NCBI GenBank assembly: GCA_013397435.1
Contig: VZRG01000031.1
Coordinates: 1,244,609-1,308,608 of the forward strand
From: Erythrocercus mccallii
Taxonomy: Eukaryota; Chordata; Aves; Passeriformes; Dicruridae
Reading direction: 5' to 3'
DNA length: 64,000 nt
The position numbers were made by a program, and so were the translations under genes. Below the pieces are notes generated by a model. That model was not told the origin of the DNA and did no database searches. It worked only from the letters and a program-made list of their open reading frames with translations. Below, in pieces: positions 26,211 to 36,800 of the stretch. How positions within the stretch are numbered: the first letter of the stretch is position 1; every line of letters begins with the position of its first letter.

Positions 26211-27319
26211 GATATAACTTAAGCTGACAACATAAACCAGTCGGAAATTTTATCTTCAGAATAGTTACAAGAAAAGTATTTTGTTTCCAGGAAATAAAGA
26301 ACATTCTCATGGCAACAAGATACAAATTCTGACATACTTAATCATATATGCTTTATACGTTATCTTTCTGAAAGATCACAAGATGACATATAAATTTGGT
26401 GTAGTTAGATAATAGCATTAACATGTTGCCTGATTATGTTCTAAAAGCAAGATTTTGAGGTTTTGAGTTTCTAAAACTACTTTAAAACAATTAGGAAATG
26501 TACTTGATTGAAACTGTTTGAAAATATTTTGAAATATCAGCCTGATTTTCAGCAAAATTAGTTACCTAATTTCTCACTTTAATTTGATGGTTAAGTAGTT
26601 CTGCTTGATAGTCCTGTAAGGATTGTGACTATTCAGGGAAAGAGTCAATGAAGGGGAGGATTAGTAAGTAGCTGTGTATAACTTCTAATTTTACCCGTTT
26701 AAACATAGTTTCTCATGGTGCCTTTTCTGCTTTACCAAAACATCCTCTCTTCTGACGTAACACCCACAAAATCTGATGCAGAGACGTTTTCTTCAGAGCA
26801 CAAGTCAGTTGAAAACAAAACAATTTCAGAACTTCACCTGTGCACGGGTGGAAACACAAGAGGCCTTTCCTGTTTGAAATTAAACTTATTTGTCATAACT
26901 TTGGCCTTTCTCCCAAGTGAAACTGATACAAATTTTGTTAGCACTGGTGTTTCTGTAGCATGCAAATCCAACTGCACACACATTGACACACACAGACGGT
27001 CATACACAGATGAACAATGGCAGCAAGGGAAGAAAAAGGGGAAAAAAATTTAAAAATGTAACTCATTTTAAATCCAAGTCTCAGACTCAAGTAGAGCTGG
27101 ATTAATTTACACCAGCTGAGAATGCTCTTGTATTTATTTTAGAAAAGATGCAATTTTGTCCTAAAAAGCAGTTTGCAAGGCCTACTTGATTGATTTAGTT
27201 GACTCTGGCTTTATTACAGCTTAATGTGTTCACATCACTATTGTTAAAGTTGTTTCAGCACTTCTATTATTACTGCCTAGTTATTGGCATTTGAAAGTTT
27301 ATAATAATAATAACAACAG
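26211..27319. other. Gene-free DNA with one old-repeat sliver
   Basis: No gene. 'ttaatttacaccagctgaga' at 27102-27121 matches a motif ('ttacaccagctgaggatctggccc') that I know from old repeats of turtles and birds. The sliver is too short to delimit. A 112-codon plus-strand frame (26715-27053) has no recognisable content. Confidence 0.45.
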
Positions 27320-27430
27320 TATTTTGTACTTTTATAGCATCTTTCTTCTGAGGAACTCGAAGAGCTTTGCAAACAATAATTACTCCTTACAACCCCTCGG
27401 TATAGCAGATTATATTGCAGCACATTTTAC
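27320..27430. mobile_element. Ancient amniote repeat (MIR/L3-tail type)
   Basis: The stretch 'ttttatagcatctttcttct', then 'gaggaactcgaagagctttgcaaaca', then 'ccttacaacccctcggta', follows segment by segment a dispersed amniote repeat in which a 'tagcgcctttcatc' motif is followed by 'gatctcaaagcgctttacaaa' and 'cctcacaacaccc(t)gtgaggta'. These sequences are usually assigned to 3' tails of L3/CR1-like LINEs or MIR-related SINEs. Orientation and family are not settled here. Confidence 0.5.
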
Positions 27431-30400
27431 TGGCAGTTCAGATTCTGATCTCAGTTCACATCCATACACATGCAAACTATCTACACTACAAATGTGGTTT
27501 AGATTCCTTATAAAATAAAAATAAAAGCAGGAATTGCCTATTCAAGAGCTGCTGCTACACCAGAACAAAACTTCACAGTCCTGGTTCCCTCTCCCCAGTA
27601 CTAATTTTTAAAACATTGGATTTGCTCCAGAACCTGTGCTCCTCTCCGGTCACAGTAGCAGCAAAGGCTTGAGGAAACTGCCTTAAGCAGGTGATGAGAC
27701 TATCCCTTTTATAAAGAAAATTTCTCCGGGCTCTACAGAATCATCTCTTCCTATTTCTATTGGGGCCTGTACCGTAAGGAAAAAAAATGCTGTTGAGCAA
27801 TCTGGAGCAAGATGCTTGTTATTTTTAGCCGAAATAAGAGAGATTCTGAAGCTACTCTCTTTTACACTGGTGAACAAGCTAGTCCTATATTTAGTGTTTG
27901 GGACTAAGGAATAGACAGATAAGCATACTCCACTCTGAAACACACATGAGAAAATCGGACCCCCTCTAGTAACACATGAAATGGTAAAAAACACTCCTGG
28001 ATTTGGGCTAAATATTTGCATTCCATTGCTTCAAAGATATTTAAAAAATGAAACAAAGGGAAAAAAAAGTTTTTTAAAAAATCCAAGCAAAAAGTGTTTA
28101 GCACTGATTTTTTTTGTTCATTAATGCAAACCAGTACAACCAAGTAATAAATACAAAAAAAAATAATTGAAGCACAGTAAAAGCTTTGAATTTAGCTACC
28201 CTGAAGAGGAACTGTGAATAGATTAATTTTTTTGAGTTACACTGTGAAAACGAACCAGTTAGAAATAATTTTAATTTCAGATAAAAATGAAATTTTTATT
28301 TTAAAATACTGATATATATGGTTTAATTTTGAATTTTTTTTAATTTTTTCTATTTTTTGAAATGTTTCTTTTTTAATTTATTAAATTCAACTAAATGCCA
28401 AATAATATTTTTTGGAACAAAAAAAATTAAAACTTCAAAGAATATTCTTCATTTTGTGACTAGTTCAGGTCTACTGAAAAGTACGCTTTTCTGTCAAAAG
28501 AAGAATTAATCAAAAAGAAACCTTCTGTTCTGATTAGAGTGTCATCTTATCACTTTCATCATTATAAGAAACATATACACAATTCAAGATGAACTTTCTA
28601 CTGTTTCACCCATTATATTAAAAATATTTACAGAAAGGAAAAAGATTCATTAGATAATTTGCCAGAGCACAGATTTGCCCTACATGGCCTTGACCAAGCT
28701 GTGATAATCACTGTGGACTCCTCTGCTATTAAAACTGGTACTAGACAAGAACTTCAAGTGCATCAACACTTTTCAATGGCAAGCAAAAAAAAAAAAAAAA
28801 ATGCAAATACTCTCCTGCCGTTTTTTCAGCAATTTGACAGCAGACAATAATTCAATTAACTGTCCTACCATCCCCACTGCCATTGGAAAGAAAATGTCTT
28901 TGTCAGGTTGGTAAAAAAATGAGGTTTCATGAAGTAAAAGCTACAGCTTTAACGCAAGGGAAAGGTTCAGTGCTGAAAGCAATGGATATTCTGTCCTTGA
29001 TTTCAAAAGCTCCTTAATCAGCCATCTTAGAACACAGAACAAAATGTCAGCTCTCAAAAAAGCAAGCAGAAATGTTTTATTTCCATCCAAGAGGTTGGAT
29101 TTTTGGCTTTTGGCTTCATCTTAGAGAGAAGCACAAGTATGATTCTATGGTTCTACAGAATTTTGAAGATACCTCAAAGCAATCAATATGTGAAAAATCA
29201 ATCAATCAATATTGTCTTCTATCTAGTGGACATTGCATGACCATTTTCAGATTTAAGAAACTGAAATGGACAGCTGATTAGAAAAGTGGGGAATATTTGC
29301 TAAAACCTGAGGACATAGAGTCCTATGAGTAATGGTGATTACCTGTAACTATAATTGCTTACAATTTACTTAAAATTAACTCCTCTGGATATGGCCCACA
29401 GAAAAAGACCTGAAATCAGTATTGAAGAAAGTCTTTGGTAATCTACTTTTTGGAGTTAAACTTCACAGACGAGTATGTTAAAAAACCCAAAACCAAACCA
29501 AAACAAAAAGACAAATAGAAAATCCACAAACAAAGAAAAAATGCAGAGTAAATCTTTTAGATTGATCTATTTTGTACTCCAAGTTGTGATTTAAGTGTTA
29601 ATATTATCATACTGATATATTATTATCAGTCTGGAAGAAAAATAACATCATTGAGGCTTCAAAATGTTTGTGTTTACACACTCAAAGAGAGTTGCAGTGC
29701 ATTCAATTCAGAAAAAAATGCAAAGCAATCTTAACTCTATCACTTCTGACTGGAGCGCAAAACTCAAATCAATTACTCATAAACATTTGTGATAAGATTA
29801 ATTTAATTTTTTTTCTTAAACAAAGAGGATAAATTAAAAGAATCAGCTTATTCCTTCCTACTCTGTAGTGACAAGATTAAAAATTAAATTTATACATATT
29901 TCATTTCTACATAATAAAGCCTTTTGCAAAAAGAAAAAAATACCACAGTTCATCTAATTAAATCAAAGAAAATTGCCTGCAGCGATGCTACAGTATTACA
30001 ATTAGATGTCTGCCAAAACCAGCCATTTGAATTCTTAAACATTACTCCAGTCTTAAATAAAAAACACAGTTTCCATCATTTGTGTGATATCACCAAAATG
30101 AGGGTTTTTTTCATCACTATTACGTCAGCCTGGAATGCCTTGCCAGACTCATTACACATTTTCTTCTGCCTCACAGAGACGTTGTGCGAAATAAATGCAG
30201 AACATTTTTGCTTTTTCCGCTGTAAGTCTACACATGAATTTTGGTAATAATATTATGGAAATGAAATAGCATTGTTTAAAAAAATTCTGCATTAAAAATT
30301 CAAGTTTTGTGTAATTAGTGTAATTTATGTAACGCTTAAATAATCTTTGGAACTAGATATGAAAAGAATAAAAACCTCGAAACACAACCCCTACGAGTAG

Positions 30401-30519
30401 TTGAAGATGATTATTTACAAAACTGAGGCTATCTACATTTACTATTCTTGCACAGCCTGATTAGTAACTCTAATTTAGTATATATTTTGATACATCCAGA
30501 TCCCAAAGGCCCACATCAA
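27431..30519. other. Gene-free DNA, including a very AT-rich block
   Basis: No gene supported. The part 28060-28440 is extremely A/T-rich with long T and A runs, a possible matrix-attachment or simply low-complexity stretch. Poly-A of 17 bases lies near 28786. An A/C tract lies at 29480-29515. A plus-strand frame at 29924-30247 has a short 'SAWNALPDSL' segment reminiscent of C-terminal ends of LINE proteins, but nothing supports it on either side. Confidence 0.5.
29480..29515. repeat. A/C-rich simple tract
   Basis: Short run of AAACC/AAAC-type units, one of five similar plus-strand tracts in the window. Confidence 0.75.
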
Positions 30520-30660
30520 ATGCTCAGCTCACACCCAAACTTCCTCTGTGACCTTGCACAAGTCCCGATTTTTTCCCGTGTTAGTAAAATGGGAGAATAA
30601 TACTTCCTACCTGACAGGGGTGTTGTCAGGTTAAAATCCACAGAAGAGTATCAGACAGTG
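30520..30660 (+). mobile_element. Ancient MIR-type SINE
   Basis: The motif series 'ctctgtgaccttgcacaagt', 'agtaaaatgggagaataata', 'cttcctacctgacaggggtg' and 'ttgtcaggttaaaat' follows the MIR core and 3' part in order and at the usual spacing (MIR: 'tgtgaccttgggcaagt', 'tgtaaaatggggataata', 'cctacctcatagggttgttgtgaggattaaat'). This is the best preserved of the three MIR-like copies. Confidence 0.75.
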
Positions 30661-33600
30661 AGATACTGGATGTAATAAGGGACAGAGAAAGAGACAGGCT
30701 GAGAACAGTGAAGACTGGATAAATAAGTTGCTACGCTACAGTAAAGGCAATTCATTTAAGCATCATTCAGTGAAAACAGAGTTGAGTTACAAGCTACTGC
30801 TAACTGACAGATGCAAAAATGTACTCCAAAAGCACTAAGCTAAGTTTCAGCAAAATCATTAAACTCCCATTTAAAAAAACACTCACATTTGCAAAGCTTT
30901 GTGGAGTATACACAGTAAAATAATGAAGATAATACATGGCTGATAGTCTAAGTTTGCATGTTCTAGGACCTTCCTATCACATTTTACATGTAACTAGGAA
31001 AACTACAGCAATGTTCACCTTGTCATCTTTTGTCTCCTTTGTGTTTTCCAGGTTCTTATGCTCCATGAAGTATGCCTGTTATCTCTGCTGAACTCTCCCA
31101 GGTCACATACAGGCCTAGTCCCTTTAGATTCTTCCAGTTGACTCAACTGAGCCTCAACCTTTGCATGCTGAAGTAAAATTGTATCCAGCCCTCCAGGGAA
31201 AGTTCCCATTGACCATCTGATGATACCACTTCCACTGATCTGTGTTAGAGGAAAATGCTCATACTCCAGTTTCACGCTTGCCTGAACAAAAATCGGTGCC
31301 ATGTACAAGCTCAGAATAATGAAAGTTTTGCAAATCACTTGGTATCAACATATATGTTTCTGAAGTACTTCTCTAGATATGAGACAGATGTTCTGTACTG
31401 TGTGCACTCTACCTTCCACTATCCTCCCTATGATCAAAGATGTTTGAGGTGAAAAAAATCTAAAAAAGAAAAAAACAACAAAAAAAAAAACAACAAACCA
31501 ACCAACCAAAACAGTACAAAAATCTCTGGAGAAATGGATTTTATTTTTTTTTCTGAATTAGATGCCACATGCAAGTGACCAGTACTCTGGTCAAGCAAGC
31601 AACTCCTCCTAAATGACTCAGTCAGATAGACTCCTCTTGCTTCATTTTGTCCCCTGCTGCTCTGTCTCACATGGGATTACATGAACTACAAATGCCTAGG
31701 GTATCTATACTCAAGTTTAGAAACAGACAGGATATGCAGGCAGAATGCACAGCACTGGGCACATTAGAATAGCATGTTTAAATGAGACCAAGATGTAGAT
31801 ACGTGACCTAGCAGGTGACCAAAGCTGTTACTTTGTTGATAATTAGCTGTGTCTAATTGTCTAAAGCTAGACAACTAAAGACTTATAATAAGCGCTAATA
31901 TTAAGGGTCCATTATTTAACTTCTGTTTTTTTATGTTTTTTCTTCATACTTAGGTTCACGCATAATGCAACACGTAAATTCTTTGACTGTACTAGTGAGG
32001 ACGTTAGGATTAATTAAAATTCATTATGAATAATTGGATAAATGTTGTCAAGTAGCCGAAGACCAATCCTGAGCCTTAGCACGGGATAGTAATTGCAGAA
32101 AATGTTGATAGCACAAGGAAGAATGGGAGTTGTAGGATGCAGTCCACAATAAAAGTGGACACCTGCATTTCAATTAGTAATCAATAGGACACTTTCCGAA
32201 ATCCATTACTCTTGACACTGTCATGAAAGCTCATTATCTAATTCACCAGCCAAAGCCACTCAGCCTCTACACATGAGGTGTTTTCCCAGAGGGATTCATC
32301 CAGTAGGTTTGCTTACAGCACAGCCCTCAGATCTGACCAAAACATGACTGGAAGGCAATAAAGCTTCCTTTAAAATCCCAAAGGAAAAATGTTTGAAAGT
32401 CAGGTTGAATTCCTTTCTCTGATTCTTGTCTCAGAGTCAATTCCTTATTGCACTATTTGTACATTTCTGTAGGGCCTCAGGTTTCTTCATTCTTGTGGCA
32501 ATGAACCTTTGCAGCACAAGTTTTCAGCAGTATACCTATATCCAGGTAGGTCAGCTGAACATGCTCAACTTTGATGAAAGGTCCATATCCCATTCGGTGT
32601 GGTGTTTCATCACACTTCCCCATTCATCACCACTCATGATTGAAAATTTTAGCAGACATTTCCAGCAAACAAGCAAAAACTGGTGAAATAAATCATCAAT
32701 ATTTGTTTACGTTGTTCCCTTTTTTGCCAGCCCCCAGATATTTGAAAATCCAATACTAACAGAGAAGATGAAGAATAACAAATTCCACTCAAGAAACACA
32801 GTAAGAAATTTATACAATACATTTGTAGAGAATTGTGCTGTCTCTTTCACTTACTTATTTTCTCCGTTGCTCCAGCTTTGAAAGAAGCTAACATAGAGTA
32901 TTATTATTCACATCTTCATTATCATTTATGTAAAAAATGTGAAAGCAAGATTTTAGTGTTAGAACAAATATTTTGTAGCTGGCATTTTACTATCACATTG
33001 TGCTTGTGGGAAAGTTTGTGAGATTGCAGATTTTGAACCATATTCTATTTACAAAATGTTGTACTAATTACTGAAACTCAGTAGTTTTTTGAGAACTTAA
33101 GATTAACTTATAGGAGTTTCTAAAAATGGAAAGTGTCTGTGAGTTAGTTGATGGCAATCATTGTGGCTGTCTATGCAAGACCAGAGAAAATTTTTTTGCA
33201 AATAACATATTTAGAATGCACAATGTCATTGAATTCTTTTATTACCTGGAGTGTGGACAAAGCTAGTCTAGGAATGGGTATCAAAAGAAAGAATCTATTG
33301 CCAGAACTTTTGGCACAGGTACAAAAACCTCTCTCTTCTTATTTGGGCTTCAAATGCTTGCTTTTTAGAATAAAAACTTGGATATACACTAGCAGTCTGT
33401 TAGGTTATTAACAAAAATTTTCTAAACAGAAGGATGACACATTACAAAAAATCATTTCCAGTGCTTATAACTGAGCTATATTTCCTTCACCTGGATTACT
33501 CTTAAAAGGATGCCTATTCATGCTGGAATTGCCTATGCTCATAAAAGAGTACTTTATGGAGTGAGCAAGTCTTTTCTGATCAATCTTTGTCTTTCACAGA

Positions 33601-33760
33601 GTTGCCAGTCAAACAGTCAAAAATATGCATTTCTTCAAGGAAAAGTGTATTTCTCTGCCGTCCCTAGCTTTGCGTGCATAGCTGGAAAACCCTACCATAC
33701 ACTGTAGGATCCCACTGTACAGTTCCCAGTGGAAAGTCTCTCCTTACCATTCTGACAGAA
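30661..33760. other. Gene-free DNA with A/C tract and TAAT-rich stretch
   Basis: No gene. An A/C tract lies at 31455-31512. The stretch 31960-32120 is dense in TAAT/ATTA cores ('attaattaaaattcattatg') next to complex sequence with several CpGs, so it might be a homeodomain-bound conserved element. This is a composition-based guess. Confidence 0.45.
31455..31512. repeat. A/C-rich simple tract
   Basis: Poly-A segments interrupted by C, ending in three ACCA/ACCAA units. Similar to the tract at 20810. Confidence 0.85.
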
Positions 33761-33765
33761 GGTTG
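33761..33765. repeat. Left 5-bp target-site duplication
   Basis: GGTTG directly before the TGTGCTGG edge of the micro-LTR, repeated exactly at 33830-33834. Confidence 0.75.
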
Positions 33766-33829
33766 TGTGCTGGTCTTGGCTGGGGTAGAGATAATCCCTG
33801 CAGTTGCCAGCTTTGGTTAAACCACGACA
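33766..33829 (+). mobile_element. 64-bp 'micro-LTR': two ends of an avian ERVL-type LTR with the middle missing
   Basis: The first half, starting TGTGCTGGTCTTGGCTGGGG and continuing 'tagagataat', matches the 5' edge of a common avian LTR (from memory TGTGCTGGTTTTGGCTGGGG followed by 'tagagttaat'). The second half, 'cagttgccagctttggttaa' then 'accacgaca', matches the 3' edge of the same LTR ('tagttgccggctggggttaaaccacgaca'). Full-length copies are several hundred bases long, so nearly all of U3, R and U5 is absent. The element begins TGT and ends ACA and sits within an exact 5-bp direct repeat GGTTG, the duplication size typical of ERVL-like integration. No coding content. It could be a later internal deletion of a solo LTR, or insertion of an already deleted copy. 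Confidence 0.75.
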
Positions 33830-33834
33830 GGTTG
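33830..33834. repeat. Right 5-bp target-site duplication
   Basis: GGTTG directly after the ACGACA edge of the micro-LTR, identical to 33761-33765. Confidence 0.75.
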
Positions 33835-36800
33835 TTCAAGAGCAGTATCAGACATGAACAAGACACACTCTGCAACTTAAAAAAGCAGAGCATTTGGGGG
33901 TAAGTATAATACTTGGAGAGACTGAACAATAACAAAAGTAAAAGTGAACCATGTTGTTATGTAATAAAACTTAGCCCTTTTCATGAGTTAAGGATTACTA
34001 CTTACACATTAAAAATAGAGAAGACCACAGAGACCACTAAAGCAGGGATTAGAATGCATAAAGCCCTGAATCCCAGATCTTGCCTTCAACCACTAAACCA
34101 CATCTTCTATAGTTAGACCTTTTTTGAGTCATGGAGCTGCTTATTACTCAATATTCTGCAAGTACTTAAGCACCCTGCTGAATCAAGACCACCTCCTGGA
34201 GACTAGAGCCTGCAGTTCTTACTCAGGCATTTAGCCTCTGTAATCACACAATTGGAAACTACAGCAAAGCACACCCTTTTTCTGCCCTGGAAAAATAAAA
34301 TCATTAGTTCCTCCAGAGTTCCTTGCTTCATTTTGTCATGCATCACTCCAGTCTTAAGCCCTAATAAGTCCACTATACTCATAATGATTGCACCAAAGTG
34401 GTCACAATGTAATAGAATTGGGCCCAAAGTCTCCAGTCAAATGGCTTTGCAGCTTTGATGAGAATATCATGCTTTCTTATCATAATCAGCTGTGTTTGTT
34501 AATGCTGTCACCACCCTACTGTTAACCGACATCTGTATTAGTACATTTCAGAGGTGTAGAATGTCACTGAGAACCTGGCCATGCAGTTCTTTTTCATTTG
34601 AATGTATTTGATTTGCAAGAAATAATGTATTAACTTGTTTTAAATAATTATCCACAAGCTGGAACCTGGTCCTGAGACTTTGATATATGAGTTTCTAGTC
34701 ATGCTTAGCTGGCTATAATTTTTCATCTGGAGCGGTATCTTCACTATGTGAGCTTAATGAACAGGTTATTTTATGTCAGATCTCCAATGAATACCCATGA
34801 CTGGCTTTAAAGAAAAAATGAAGAAAATGTATTGGCTCATGTAGACTCTGTCTTTTACACTTCCATTTACTCAAGAGCCATTTGAAGTTCTCTTTGTGTC
34901 TTCTCAGGCAAATGCATGCATTGGCACAAGATGAGGGGTATTTAGTAACCACATGTGTGATGACTTTTGTGAGATCTGGTCACCTGCATGTTCACCTGCA
35001 TCAGTTTGCTAGCCTTCTGATCTCCTGAGTACTGTCCACTGTATGTATCATACTAAGAAGGCCAGAGCTGTTGAAAGGACAGTTTTGAACTCTTCTGTCT
35101 CTTGTTGGTGCAATCGTAAACAAGTTTAAATCCCATGTTTTTCTAGGGCGTCTTTGGGTGAGAGACAGATTTAATTTAATATGAATGGCTGCAGACACAG
35201 TATTTTGCCATACAATCATTTAACTTGTTTAACATATTATCCCAGTATTCAGGGCCAAAAGTGGTTGCCAGGTACCTTATTCTTACATCATAGATAGAAT
35301 TGCAGTGAAGTCTGTAAGAGAAAAGGTCATAGGAAACTTTTATATATTAAAGATTTTCCAGTTAATTACCTTCTTGGTTGCCCTCTAAGATGATGCTCTG
35401 CCATCTCCCTATTAACCCAATGCAGCTGAAATTTACCAGTAAGCTCAAAATACATACTTCTGAGGACTTGTGTAGAAGACCATGAAATGTTTGATGAAGA
35501 GGTGAAAAGCTTGGAAAAGGATCAGCATAGATGAAGAGCAATCACTCCAGTATATTCTCTTTTTCCTAGATTTGAGGATGTTTTTCATTGCTCAGCATCT
35601 TAGGTTCAAGTTGTTGAGGGAAAGGTAAGCAGCAGACTGCTGAAATGAGTAGATGGATGGCAGGGATATACCTGCTCCAGGTCAACTGCAGATACACATT
35701 TCCCTGATGTGTGGGACCTTGTCCACTGGCCCATCATTCAGCCTCCCATTCCCGGAATCTGGTCTGGCTCTCAGTTACTTTTGATAACATAACCATCATG
35801 ACTGACACTATACTTTGCCATGAAAACTCTTCAGAGAAGGAAATGAGAGGAAAAAACAGGGGAATGCTTCCATCAAGTCTACCTCCTTGGTTACAGCATC
35901 CATGCCTGAAGCTGTCCCTTCAGCCACCATGGCAAGGAGGTGACTGACTGTATGTTACCATGGCATTGCTCTTAAGCCAGGAAGCTCCCAGTCCCTGACC
36001 TTGCCTTGAGGCAGTATCAGGGCTGTTTTACACTTACCACTGTCCATCCAGGGAAAATAGAATCAGAGATAAACATGATAAAATTCTAAAGGTCGGGATG
36101 AGCTATTGCCCCATTCTCTGACGAACTCCTGAGCTCACAGAAGAGGTGCCATTAAATTTTGTGCTTCTAAAGGACAACGGTCTTGTGCACCCTTGGGTCT
36201 GATAAGTTCTCTCAAGTATCAAAGATGAAAATGAGGCCCAGGAAGAGGACATCTGAATTTGTCATCTGCCTCACAAAATAAAATGAGACAGAAGCTGAAC
36301 TCTTGTAAGATTCTAAACAGTGTCATCCTTTTCTAAACACACAATAAATACATGACACCAACCCCACCCACACAGACAGACACACATTTGATCCGTGAGC
36401 AGTTTTTAAAATTTGGGTGGTAGAAACGTTTGTCACACCCACAAGCTGTATCTGAAAGAGGGGAATGGGAGAAAAGTCATCCATTTTGGCTTCATGCAAA
36501 ATTATCAGCTTCTTGGCTTTGTGCCAGCTCAGTCAGTTTATAATAATAACTGGCTCTGGGCCAAGGTGTTTTGAGAGAGAGAGAGCGAGAGAAAGAGAGC
36601 ACACTGCACTCTCTTTCCTCAAAAACATTTGTTAATAATCTCTATATTACTCATAATCCGTGTAGCTTAATTGAATAAAAAATTATTTTAACTTCCCTGC
36701 TAACTGAAAACTGGAGGTGAGATTAAATTATTGGGAGCCTGGAATCAGCCTGGGTTTCAAACACAAGATATCACAGGAGATGTTTGTACCTGACTTTCTG

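Noticed and set aside
29138..29165. Possible CR1 octamer tail ('tatgattctatggttcta')
   Set aside because: The preceding bases lack the CR1 'ggact.gatgacct' and 'cttccaactc' motifs.
29924..30247. Plus-strand frame with a LINE-like 'SAWNALPDSL' piece
   Set aside because: Only ten residues look familiar, and flanking sequence shows no other LINE motif or 3' tail.
36051..36120. Possible reverse CR1 tail ('atagaatcagagataaac')
   Set aside because: There is no octamer repeat and no 'ggttggaagggacct' motif after it.
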